NCBI GenBank assembly: GCA_037903355.1
Contig: JBAJFE010000061.1
Coordinates: 620,001 to 684,000 of the forward strand
Direction: 5' to 3'
Origin: Trichuris trichiura
Taxonomy: Eukaryota > Nematoda > Enoplea > Trichinellida > Trichuridae
Length of the DNA: 64,000 bases
The notes under the pieces were generated by a model. It did no database searches, was not told the origin of the DNA, and saw nothing but the letters and a program-made list of their open reading frames with translations. Positions 10,181 through 22,400 of the stretch are shown one piece after another; position 1 is the stretch's first letter, and each line of letters begins with the position of its first letter. A program made the position numbers and the translations under genes.

Positions 10181-13100
10181 TTTGCCTTGTCAGACAACTA
10201 TGTACCAGGAATGTTAATTGTTTTCTGACCATTCGAATGGTGAATTGTCAAGCAATTCTGATTACTATGGGGACGTTGCTCAAGCAGGCCAAGTAATAAT
10301 TTAATTGAGAAATAAGTCTTCACTTTCCTTCCAAAGCCATATAGGGTAAAGGTACGCCTTCCGGCTAACGTTGTGAGCGCAATCGTCGCAATACAGAGAA
10401 CAATGCGACAAATGGAAGTCCACCTTTCGAAGGGGCTTTGCGTATTACAGTACTCTCCTGACTATCAGTAATTTTTTTGCGCGTGTTGTCTCGTGTGCAA
10501 CTTTTCTCCTTACCAGGATATCGTATGCTTCGATGCATTCAAGACGAAATATTAATAATATTAAGCGTTTGAAATATTGTAAACGGAATAACGTTAGTTC
10601 AAAGGCAGAAGCTTTATTTCGCTTCAGCTTCCACGGGCTGTCGTAATGCTTTAAGTTTGGCGTACGAACAGCCAAGTAGGCTTGCCGATTCGTAGTATTA
10701 TTAATAACATTTTTTGTTTGGCTTTTTATTTTCTTGAAAGCAGTTTGTCATAGGGAATCATATTGATTCAAAGCGGCTGTGTGACAAAGTGGGAGACAGC
10801 GATTTTTATTACCGAACGGCTCTTCATCCACAACCTACGCTTCTAGGAGCAATGGTGATTTTCAAAGAAAAAATGTTGAGTCCGAATTGTTCATCGTCGA
10901 GTTGTGTTCCAAAGTGATGGCCAGTACTGCTTCCTTGCGAGAGCTTAACAATCATGGAAAAGTTTTCATGTAGTCAGGTGCGATTCCAAGTCGTTGCGCC
11001 CAGAATAGGAATTGTAAAAGCAATTATACTTTGACGACCGCGAATAGACTTTCAGAAGATTTATGTAAATTTCCCAACAGAGGAAAGATGAATGGAGTTG
11101 TCAAGTTCTTCTCGGTTAACTGAACCACCACCTTGTAGCTTCATCGACGTAGCGTCATTCCTTTGGCTTTATCAACTTGCCATTTCCCGCTCTTTCCCGT
11201 ATTGACTTCCTTGCGGCAATATAAGCGCTTTAGGAATGCGCCATTGTGCCTTTGTGGCAATATTCAAAAGTCCGGGAAAGGATGACGTAATTTGGTTTGC
11301 CTATTGTAGCTATTTTTTGCATTTTGTCTCCCGACGATGTAATATGGGCAAACGTTCTGCCCGTGTCATAAGTGAATATTAACGACGCGCGCGCCGCCAT
11401 CTGTGAATGGATAAATCAATGTTCATTAGGAAGAAAACCTAACTTTTTCTTTTTATGCTCCCGAAAATGAGAGTTATTTTTCCTGCTCAATCAATCTTCA
11501 AATTACTGACGTTATGCCGAGTGGGTAACGCGCCAATAGGTCTTCCGCTTCCGTTCGGACGCATTAACGAACCAGTGTCCCGACTCTATTGGCCATATAT
11601 TTATTTATCTAACCCCCGTAGGTCCGAAGTAAGTATTGCGAAAGTTTTAAATGTGATTTACTTCATATGATGCAATAACTTTTTCTTTTTTTCACCGCCT
11701 TCCATCTGCGTTTCCCATTGCGCGGGAAATGATGAGCTAGATTTTTAAAACTGGGATATTTGCCTTCCAGTAACTAAATCGAATAAAGTGTAACAGTGTG
11801 GGGTTGACTATCAGTTTTGGCGAGTACTCTGTTGCGTACAACTCCTTACATCGTTTCGTTGAGTTTGATAGCCCCGGATCAATTCTTCTAATCTTATTAA
11901 CGCTGTCAGTGGGGCATTGAGGTGCAGTTCCTTAAAAAATCTACGTTCAAGTAGCGCAGCACCGCATGAACCGCGCTGCGTGCGCTATGCTAATGGGTTA
12001 ATTTAAAGTTGTGCGAAATTTATTGTCTGATAAAATTTGTTCCAGCTGTCGTTAACCGTTAGCAGACTTAGGAAGAAACTGATTTATTGCTTCGTTTCTG
12101 TTGCGTAGTTGATTTGTGCCCCCAAAGGTGCAGTTATAGTTTTTTACTCCTTTTTCGCGACATACAGGAGGCATTGTTGCTCGTTGAATAAAATGTGCAT
12201 TTTGCACCTGCATAATTTGACTTGAGCTTCCCGGACGTAACTGGCCATTGATTAAGTACTTGAAAAGGGCGTTTCGATAGCAGCCCGCTGCGAAAGAACG
12301 ATCGGAACTTTTTTGAAAATATGTATGCGGGACCTTTATTCTTTCGCGTAGTTAAAAAAAGTACTTCATTTCCATTGGTCTGTCGAAAAAAGCGTAGGTA
12401 AGTTATAGACATATACAACTGCCAGTTTCACTTCAGTTGGATATTCTTGCGACATTTCAATTATTCTGACTGTGCGGCGAGCTTTTTCAAGGCGCACCGT
12501 ATTGTTTAGTGCGTAAATGAAAAGCCAGAGGTAAATTTGCATATGCAACTCTTTATGCCCATGTTTAGAAGATGCTTTGCTGTTATTTTTTTTATAAAAT
12601 TGACTTGAACGGAAAGTGAAAACTTTGATCGTTCGATTGAGTCTTGAGTGAGTTGCGCTTAGGTATGTTATCGTCTAAACTTTTTGTTTTTGTATTAGCG
12701 CAGCATTGTTGAGTTAGAAAATGGGCGTCTTACCTTCTGCTTTGTAGCACGATGATTGCTTGTTAAGCCCAATGGAAATATCGAGAAGTCTCCGGTGATC
12801 CGTTTACAGGAAGGTAGAGAAAAAGATAATGAACTTGTCTTATCCATTTCCTATGGGTGTTATCGATTGATCTTCCATGACTGATTGCTCTTTTGTTCGT
12901 AGGGATGAAAGGGTATTGCTAAAAAAAAGTCTGTCATATTGTTCCCTTTTTTAGATGCTTTGCAAATTCTTTTCATAATTTTTACTGAATGAATGGAACC
13001 ACGGTTCCAATGACTTATTTGTTTATATATAGTCGAAATGTACGCGGAAACGCATTTCCGTTTGATTGGACTATTCTTTTTCTCGACAGCTGATGAACCG

Positions 13101-13343
13101 ATGGTAGAATGAGGATAGGGATATAGAGATGATAGAATGCAGCAGAAGATCACTGCGAAAGATGAATTATTTAGTTGGATTATAGTATCTGTTTTTTGCG
13201 CTATAATGTTTTACGGATTGAGAGTGTTTTCGCACTAGTTGTTGGTTAATTTTTTTTGCTATTCGAGTATTCTATCGTTGCTGCCATTAGCAAAACGATA
13301 CCTGTTTTTCCATGAAAGCAAAATAGCAGAAGAGAGTTTGACA
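10181..13343. other. Gene-poor DNA
   Basis: Nothing assignable. A plus-strand stretch near 10742-10918 is open for about 60 codons after a CAG acceptor-like site but has no recognised domain. Confidence 0.4.
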
Positions 13344-13345
13344 TA

Positions 13346-13479
13346 CAGTAGAACCTCCGAAGTTGAGCACCTCTCTATGTCGACCACCTCCTATGTTGAC
13401 CGCCTCCTATGTTGACCACCTCCTATGTTGACCAGTTTTCCCCGGTCCCTTGGGTGGTCAACTTATGGAGGTTCTACTG
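13346..13479. mobile_element. Complete pogo/Tigger-like MITE with TA target duplication
   Basis: A 134-bp element flanked by TA on both sides. The left end is CAGTAGAACCTCCGAAGTTG and the right end, reverse-complemented, is CAGTAGAACCTCCATAAGTTG. The CAG(T)NGAACCTC terminus and TA duplication are typical of pogo/Tigger (Tc1-mariner superfamily) elements. The interior has about four tandem copies of a 16-bp unit, CACCTCCTATGTTGAC. It has no coding capacity, so it would need a transposase in trans. Confidence 0.8.
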
Positions 13480-14771
13480 TATATATTTTTACATAAGTAC
13501 CATGAGTTTGCCTTTCATTCTGGTTTCTTTTATTTCGTCACTTTTCATACCCATTTTTTCCTCATGGTTTTGCTACGTCTTTTTGCCTATGTGCATTCGG
13601 ATATCTGCAGTTTAGAGGGCACTAATACAGCCGATATGCTTTTGTAGAACGTTGAATTTTATCACATTCGTACCTATCATGCATCTGACCGTTTTTTCGC
13701 CATTTTTCTCGTGAGCAGCCAGTAAGCAGTGGCTATCATTCTTCGTTTAGCAATACTTCTATACCGAGTGTATTATATGTATTTATTTTTGCTGCTAAAA
13801 AAACTACGCGATATAATCACGTAAAGCTTTCTCAAACGCTGTGTAATTCTTGTGATAATACTAATGTGGTCAAAACGAAGTGAGGTGGTTCGAGATTGTA
13901 GTGCTTACTGACATTTAATAATAATTGCAAACGTAGCCGTTTTCTTTTTATTAATAAAGAGAACGTGATGATCAGCGATCATCACTGCTTAATCTCATTT
14001 TTGAGCTGGCAACTCAGCTATTTTAAAAGATATCATGGCTGTCTGTTCATATTCGCTGTTTCAGAGGGAAGGGTAGCGAATTTGAACAGACTGCCGTGAT
14101 GTCCTTCGTTCTTCCCTCATCTTGGAAAGTTAGCTGTTAACGTTTCATGACAATAAAATAAATTGCTCTTACGCAAATTATGAGGACTGTTACATATGAT
14201 TGTTAACAAGAAGCTGTGTTTTCATTAGACCATTCAAGATTAGTATTTGACTTTTTGCATGGACGAATATCAAAATGTTAAAGGACAGACTGTTTGGCAA
14301 GCCACTTCGAATCCTCTTTTTCACTTGCTTTGTTGTGTTACAACAGCGTAAAGCTGATTTATTTTATTGATGCCTAATGAGTAGCCTTAAGCAGTCTGCT
14401 AATCGTGAGCATGATTTCAAAACATTAGCTTTGTAATGCTGTTCAGAAGAAGGCAGTAAATAAGCTTTGCTAGGTTTCTTCCAGCCATGTTATCAATATA
14501 TGCAAATATTTTCTGAAAATAGTTCGAAAACGTGCTGACGTTTCACTTGAAACGAATTAGAGATGGAGTTTTTTCAAACTGTTAAAGTTTGTTTATTTCC
14601 GGCCTGCTGATGGGAAAGGTAAAGCTTTCAGCATGCTTCTGGTCCTGACGTCAGCGAACGAGCTAATGACGTCACCTAACGTCATTAATTTGTTCTTTGA
14701 AGACAGGGGAGGAAGAGTCATGATAACTTTGCCTTTTTGTTTTGTTAACTTTTGCCAATAAACTACTCCTT

Positions 14772-14830
14772 TTAAGGTGTTGCTTGATACTGGAAGTAGT
14801 CGAAGCATTGTTACGTTCTTACGTAACTAG
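14772..14830 (+). pseudogene. Retroelement aspartic-protease-like fragment
   Basis: A short open stretch encodes FKVLLDTGSSRSIV, which fits the hydrophobic-hydrophobic-D-T/S-G-S/A active-site signature of retropepsins in LTR retrotransposons. A stop codon lies just upstream and another 6 codons after the motif. No gag, RT or integrase sequence was recognised nearby. It is either a small relic or chance. Confidence 0.3.
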
Positions 14831-15151
14831 GAGCAGCACCCTTCGAGTCACCCTGTTTCTCACTGTTAGTAAGCCATGAATACATTGGATAATTTACTTG
14901 AGTAACCTTGTTATGACCTTCATTTTTATCGGATATGTACTGGAGGTTAGGAATTCGAACCCCATTGATTTTTGGACTTTTATAAGGTGTAGAATCTTCC
15001 GCTCTTATTTCACCCTAAATGGACGGATTCTGTTATTCCTTATGCTTATATTTGAGTCAGTTTCGTCTGAAAGCTTTTCTGGTTCCTCTACTTGCCACTG
15101 GCCTGTGTATTCTGGCAGATCGTTTTGTTCTTCTAAAGGTTTTTTGCGGAA

Positions 15152-15245
15152 TTTAATAAACGGTGCAAAGTTTTAGTTTTTAGCTAAATTACGGCAAGGC
15201 AGCGTTTGTTTAAATTTCCAAGTTTGCTTTCGTTTGGTTTGATTC
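15152..15245. repeat. Dispersed repeat, copy 1
   Basis: About 94 bp starting TTTAATAAACGGTGCAAAG and containing TTAGCTAAATTA and GGCAGCGTTTG. It matches 16053-16144 in the same orientation with scattered substitutions. Neither copy is coding. Confidence 0.7.
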
Positions 15246-16052
15246 TTCAATAAACGTTAAATATACAACGGGTTAAAAATTCCGCAAAAACATTAGAAGA
15301 ACAATTTGAAAAAACCCGTTACGAAGAAAAAGAGAAAAAAGATCGTTTTGTTATATTTGTGAACCTACTTATCAATTGCCTGTTTGAGCTGAACTTCATA
15401 GCACAGAAAAAAATTCAAATGAAGCAATAATTGCGTAAGCTTAACGCAGCTAATGACGCTACGTCGATCAAATTGCTTCGTTAAAGAAGCAATATATTTT
15501 TGGTATAGCGTAGACACCTTCAACATGTGAGTCTGGTAATAATTTTCAAGCAATAAAAAGATTAGCGACGTCTTCTTTTCAGAAATATGATAATATGATA
15601 ATGTATTTCATTTTTAAAATATAATTCTAAAGGTTAACTAAAGAGCAATGTGCTCTGATATTTACGCTATGGTAATAATGCCTTGGAATTATTAAACTGG
15701 GCGCAGGCTGAAGGTGGGAACATTTCTTTCATTGCATTTTATGACATCGAGTGATACTTCGTGCATTGACAGTTTCTTATTATGGTCAATCTTTAAATTC
15801 GCAGTCACTAGTAAGATTTGAGTTATTTCGCGCGCATAACGGAATGCCGGGAAATTAATAGGTATATCCGTGTGTCAGGCAAGCTGTCTGGGCTCTTTCT
15901 AAGTCTTCAGAACGTAGCATGTGTAATTGAGAAATCTTGGTTATCTTACTCGATTGCTTCCATTATTTGAAGCTCTGCTGATGGTTTGTATTGGCTGTCA
16001 ACAAAAGTTGCACTTAGATGATCAACTTTTCGCATCAAGCTAATTTCACTCC

Positions 16053-16144
16053 TTAATAAACAGTGTAAAGTCCTAGTTCTTAGCTAAATTAAGATTAGGC
16101 AGCGTTTGTCTTAATTTTCAAGTTACTTTCGTTTGGCTTGATTT
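16053..16144. repeat. Dispersed repeat, copy 2
   Basis: Direct, diverged copy of 15152-15245, about 0.9 kb away. Shared blocks include TAATAAAC.GTG.AAAG, TTAGCTAAATTA and GGCAGCGTTTGT. Confidence 0.7.
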
Positions 16145-18344
16145 CGCGCGCAAACATTTTGCTCTGTTTTCATTGGTCACCTGGTTTTCTATTATTGTGC
16201 AAAAGCCTAATGAAGCTAAGGTCAAAGCATGGATGTTTGACATTTTGTCGAACTTGAAAAAACATCAGTTCGGTAAACGAAATGCACTGAAAACGCTCCA
16301 GTCATTGTTTCGATTATAAAACTTATATGCAGTCTAACGAATTTCGTAGGATCGCTTTTTGTGAATGACATTGCAATTTTGCTTTCACGAAAAGCGCAGC
16401 ACTTTTTGCAGGAAGAAATACTAATAATATTCAAATCAGTGCAACTTAAGGTTCTTTTGAGTTATTGAATCTCCGTTATTGTTCTCTTAACTCAGTCTGG
16501 CTGATCGCTGGATAAACCCTTTGCGAATTATCAGATTCTGAAACAAGTGGAGGTAGCATTTTCACGTGCCTTGTTGATAGATGTGGCAAGGTTGCTTGTG
16601 CTTTTACGAAGACAATTATTCAAATAAATATTTGCCAAAAGAATGTTTGCGGCTGCAGAATCTTGAACGACTTAATGATTTTGCATTATATTAAGAAGAA
16701 TTGTTGAAACGTTAGCCTTTTGTTATAGACATGGTTGATGGCCTGAATTCTTCGAAGCGTAGCACATGGCATTGTCCCAGCGATCGATACTTGACACTTC
16801 GCTCTCAGTAAGTTTTCATGTAGACTATTGCTTATATCCCAGTCGCATTTTCAATGTTCCATTTTGCACTTCAGCTTTTTACATAGCAATATAACATAGT
16901 TTTGGGCAGATTATAATGCAGGGAATAGGACGTACTGGAAAATATGTCGATGGTAAATGGTTACGTACTTACTTGATCTGATATTCGCCTCGATAAGCTC
17001 TAAAGGCTAAATACTTTTATTTCTCCTTAACACAGTGTCGTATCATTAAGGTTAAGACTTTCCAGTTGAGTGTACAATTTTGCTTGCAAGTTTTCACTCA
17101 CAGAAAAGACTGTTTTGCACAGCATAGCAGTTTTTGATGCCTAGTTAACGTACTAAACGAGGAATCAATATAACGTTCAATTTAAAATGTTGTCTCTTTT
17201 ATTGGAACTAATATCTTGCGTTGAACCAAGTGAGAAAAGATTTAACGGAAGGTTAAACCAATTTTGCAACTAAAGTGACTCTTTAAAAAAAATTGCTCTT
17301 CAGTACTTCAGTTGATGCGTTGATCTGCAGTGATTGGAAAACATGTTCTGCATGCATGTTAATTTTGAAAAGGCTTACAAGTTTTGTTCAAAAAAGGTTA
17401 GGGTCGCCATCGAGCTTAAACGGCATTAATAATTACGGCAGTCGCTTTGGTCAAAGAATTATGTGAACTTAAGTGCAATATTTTTCGATCCGCAACGTCG
17501 TACCATGTTAACTGCGAGTATCCCTATAATTAAGGAAGTGATTAACAAAGATGATGGCTTTCAGAAAAAAATTGTTCGCCGTAAGGTTCTGCAGGTGATG
17601 AAAACCTAAGAACCTCGTTACCTTTAAGCTAACGGTTCTCAACGCGCGTCACGTGACCTTTAACGCCTTGGAGGTGGTGTGGGGACACTGAATTGTTTAA
17701 GCAAACAGCTATACGTTCTGAACGAGTAAACAGCATCTTTTTCATCTGTATAGTGATGTGAACTATTTCTTATTTCATTGGTGTTATTGTAAGGGGCGTT
17801 TGAAAAAGCAGAAAAAGGCTTGAAGGCAGCTGAAAGAGAAAGAGGACCTTAAGGCGAGCATTTAGGAACTTTAAAAAGATTTGAGCTGCGAGAATGGCGC
17901 TTGGCTTAAAAAAGCTTGGAAAGCATTACCTTATGCAGTCAAAGCTACTAGTGCTGTCCTATGTTTCGGTTCTACAAAAATGGGCTAAACATCAGTTGAA
18001 CTGTGGATAATATTACAGTTATTACTACAGAATGATAGAAAGCGTACGGTTCAGTTCCAATGCTTCCTTAAGTCTTTATTAAGTAATCAAATATTCTAAC
18101 TACCGATAACCAGTTATTTATGGATTCCGTTAAGCGATCGTTTTTATTATTCTGCAAATGTTGGGATTAACTTTAATCATTCAGACAGGCGCTGCGAACA
18201 GCATGCTTCGAGCTGAGCGGCAAATTCCCGCGTTTTTAAGGATTTCTTCATGCTCATATGAAAGCAGTGCACGAATTTCAACCCTCTTCTTGTACGCTCT
18301 CAAATGGATACCGATTCAGTTCGAGCCGTCGCCTTTGATTCTAA

Positions 18345-18535
18345 TGCACTTAGGCTTAAAACTTTAGCCTTAGGTTTAGGCTTAAGCTAAGCCAGATTTT
18401 AATATATCAAAATTTTAAATCTTGCGCTTAAGGCTAGGGCCTAATAACGTCGTACATGAAAACACGGCTTAGCCTTTAGCCATAGCCCAAAGCTAGGCTT
18501 AGGGCTATAGGTAAGCTTTTAAGCTTGAGTCTGTT
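18345..18535. repeat. TTAGGC-rich degenerate tract
   Basis: A short region rich in TTAGGC, TTAGGT and their reverse complement GCCTAA/GCCTTA (for example TTAGGTTTAGGC at 18370-18381). TTAGGC is the nematode telomere unit, so this may be a decayed interstitial telomeric-like tract, though low-complexity DNA is equally possible. Confidence 0.35.
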
Positions 18536-19085
18536 AGAATTGATTAAGCAGGCATTAGAGGAGTAGAGGGTAGATAATAGGAAAATTCGTTTATAATTAA
18601 GCAGTTTATCACGTTTCTAGTGGGACCGCATCTGATTTTTTGAAAAGTTGTTTTCAGTGATTAACTGACGCATTAGCAGAAAGTGGGAGGATCTTTCTAA
18701 TGGATTGACAACTTTTCCTTGTTTCATCTAAACGACCTTGATCACCCATTAAAGCGGTTTAGTGAGTCTATAATTGCGAAATTATTTTCATAATTACAAA
18801 ATCACCGTACCGTACTGACAACATACGTATTACTAACGTTATTGACGGGAGACAATGATAATTTACACTTCAACTGCCGTGCACGCATGCCTGTTCAAAA
18901 TGATTGCCTTGGTTTCTTCATTCATGCTTTAGTAATATTTCTACGCATCAATGCTACTGTTCAGTTTGTGAAATAAAGCGGGTTTAATAAACGGAATACA
19001 TTTAGCGCTGAATAATTTAATTATTCAGATTTGCATTACCGTAAATAAAGCTGCAACAGAAAAGCCTAAACGGAATACATTTTAG

Positions 19086-19216
19086 CATAGCGGCTGTTAC
19101 CATTCAGATAAATGCAATGCGCGAGCAATAGTGCACCAAAAAGCGCGTATGCGGGCAACGTAATAATAGCGGCTGTTACCAATAGAATGCGCGAGCAATA
19201 TGACCAAAGCGCGTTA
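19086..19216. repeat. Local tandem duplication
   Basis: Two adjacent blocks each contain TAGCGGCTGTTACCA, then ATGCGCGAGCAATA and an AAGCGCGT stretch; the second block has lost about 10 bp. A shorter phrase, AAACGGAATACATTT, is also repeated nearby at about 18989 and 19070. Confidence 0.7.
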
Positions 19217-19439
19217 TTTATCACTAATAATAATTCTTCATCCGTCCGTGATTTTCTGATTGCCTTGGCCGCTCTCGTTTTGTCTTCCGCATTAAGCGAC
19301 GAAAGTTGGTTGATTTAGCCGGCGCTGAGTTACATGGCAATATTACAACTAGCCAAATCGAACAACTATTATGGATTTGACATTTTGGAAATTGCTTTGT
19401 ATCTCGGCAGCGTTTGCTTTGAAACAATCGGATTTTCAG

Positions 19440-22400
19440 ACTCAACGCGGGATGGTCGGTGAAGAGCGACAAGCCGCTTAACCATTGCGAAGGTTCAACC
19501 CTCACCGAAGCCGAAGTGAAGCACGTTAAAGACGTGCTAGCCCGCGCGGAGAAATTGAGCGACTGCGAAAAGATTCGAGTCGGGTAGGATACATGCGTTT
19601 ATTAGCATATATGCCGCTTGCGTTTTTCGCCTGTTTCGGTTCAACCCTTTTAATGATGCAAAGGTACCGTTAAAGCCAATAGTTGTCGTCCCTGTAGCGA
19701 TGGACATTTTATATTCCGTTAGGAAAATTTTTCAAAGTAAGTAATTGGTCGAGCAAAATCGATATGCCTTATAAGTAAGTTTGTATGGATTGAAGCGGCC
19801 CTTTGTATATTTGCTTTAAGTTCAAATGTACATAAGATGTATACTTGAAAACAATCCCTGATAAATGTGGATTAGTCTACTTCCATTTATGTCTGTGTTG
19901 ACCCTCGCACTCAGCTACTTCGGCAAGTCGATACGGTTGAGCGTGCTTACGTAGGAGCCACTTTCTTTCGCATATAGGCAGCTTGCTTACTCCTTCCTCT
20001 CTTAGTATCAACTGCTAGCGCCCTGCTATTGCTCATTACTATGCCTTGCCGCGCTTTCTTTACAAGGCATCTTGTATTCCAAAAAATTGCACTAAAGCCA
20101 TGCCCAGCCTATCAAACTCTTACGCATGCTTCAACGGTAGGAATTTAGGTACGTTATTTTCAATCCTCACATCACGTTGGTTCTTTGACACCTCGTTCCT
20201 CATTTTGTCTCTCAGTGACTCAATTCTTGGTAAGTGTGTGGGGGTGGGCTTGTGCATTCAAGCAAAGAGAGGTCGTTCGCTTGCCTGAGCTGTTAAAATT
20301 TCGACATGTGTTAACTGGCCTACCGTTGTATGTTCAAAATGGTCTAACATCTACTTTTTGTTCTAAGTAGGAAGCCAACAGAAGAAATATGTTTTTGAAC
20401 GTATGCTTTGTATTGGAAAAGTGATAGTGCATTATCAAAAGTATTTCTATATTGTCGACCACGTGAGTTTTCAGAAGTGCATCCTGTCAGCACGCTCTTT
20501 CTTAGGGAAGGGCTGCTTTTATGTATACTTTGCTTCATTTATATACCCTTATATGGTATTTAAACAGTCGCGGTCGATTGAATAAATTCGTTTAAGTAAA
20601 ATAAAGGAATGGATCATTTTTATTTTCGCTTAAAATGCTTTTGTAGTAAAAAAATATGCTTACCATCAGTTTTCTTACTGCAATGTTGAATGCACATTGA
20701 TTCTGCGTAAGCTTTCTTGCTTCTGATCAAAAGTTAGGCCTTCGGTTAGGGTATTTAAAGGCGACAGATCAAAGCGGTTGACTTTCATCATTAGTTCTTC
20801 ATTAAGCCTCTTCTAGATGCCCGCTGAATTTTCGAGCAGCAATGTGCGTCATACTTCTCTTTTTGATTATGCGCTCTGTAAGTCTGTAAATCCTTTTTGC
20901 TGAAGACCGGTTTACGATCACTGGTAGGGTTTTCAACTGCTGACAAAGAAGCGGCACTCAATCTACGCGGCGGAAAGACTTTCATTGTTGCGAGTCTTTT
21001 TTTACAAAAGGGCACCGTTTCCATTTAGCGACTGGATATTGCTGAGTGTTTTCTTCTTTCTTTACCATATATGGTTACCTAGTGATATGCGTGACAAGGC
21101 TATGAGATCTTTAAATGTCTCAAGGAGACAGCATTACAGTTTGTAGAGCATTACAGTTTGATTTTATTATTAATACTTGAGATGCTTCCTTTTTGAAGGC
21201 AGTTGACATACGCGGTGCAATGTCATTATTGACCTTTTTGATTAATTTCATTCTTTCATTCTTAAACTCAGCTTCACTTGGCATTCCATCGGATCGTTTG
21301 CGCTTTTTTTGGTTTCAGTTCCCGGCTGAATAAGCGAACATCACGTGACGAAAGATACGAACGCTTTTGTCCGAGCAATTCCAATTTAAAAAGCCATTTC
21401 ATTAATGCATGCGCTCATTGCTTACTGGAGCAAACTTTTGCGCTGTACGAACAAATATGGAAACTCATTCTGTCGGCGTCCGCTGAATTTCGTCCGAATT
21501 GTTTTTGACGCGAAACGAGTCTTCTCTGGTTTATAATTACCAACTTTCCGTAGAAACTCAACAGGGGCTGTTGGATGATTCGAATGAGAAAACGTAAGAA
21601 CTGCAAAATCAATGTTCGGAAGGCTTCGAAATGGCTAAGCGGTAGGCATTTATGGTTAGAAAAGTTGACTGCCTTTCGTTGATGACGTTCGTCAATACAT
21701 GCCATTGAGCAATACTTCCCCGGAAAATTAATATTGCATTAGGACGTACAAGCGAAGAGATTGCCCCGTTGATGTCGCTCACTTTTGACTATGAATAAAA
21801 TATTGACCGTATGTATTGCAATCCACAATGATGCGCGTTTTGCGCGGAATCGCAATTACAACACATTCGGTCAACCCTGAAGAGTACAATAGGTGATCGT
21901 TATTCGCTGCGCGTTAGCGAACTTTCTTCAGCCGCTAGATGAGCAGTTCAAATATTATCTCACAAGGTTTGTAGGTATAAGCCGTAGGGTCGAAGCGATG
22001 ATACAGTGAAGCTCATTTTAGCGCGGTTTTACTTTTCAAGGAACAGGAACCGAGTCTGTGTACAATAAATATTTTTCGAAAGTAACAAATGATAATTCCA
22101 TCCCTCCATCATTCTAAGTTTAAAATCTATCGTATTTGCGCATGGAATGGGTTCGCTAGGCTAGCCAGCGGATTTTTAGTCAAGTTTTACATAATAATGC
22201 AATTCGTTATACCAAATTCATCTGCGACAATGTAAACTTGATCTAAATGCGATTCTGTAGCTGGTAAGCTTCACGCGCTCTTCTGTGCTACGTTTTCTTT
22301 TTCTTCATAGCACATTAGCGGAGGGGGATTTCCTTAAATAAAAAATTGCTGTTGCGAATTAAAAAAGCATTGTTACATATCAATCTTGCTCGATTGAGCG

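Larger units (their letters stand above)
13482..19439. other. Gene-poor DNA with small repeats
   Basis: No intact gene found. Listed separately within it are a protease-like motif, a direct repeat pair, TTAGGC-rich DNA and a local duplication. The promoter and missing 5' exon(s) of rabphilin may lie in its right-hand part. Confidence 0.4.
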
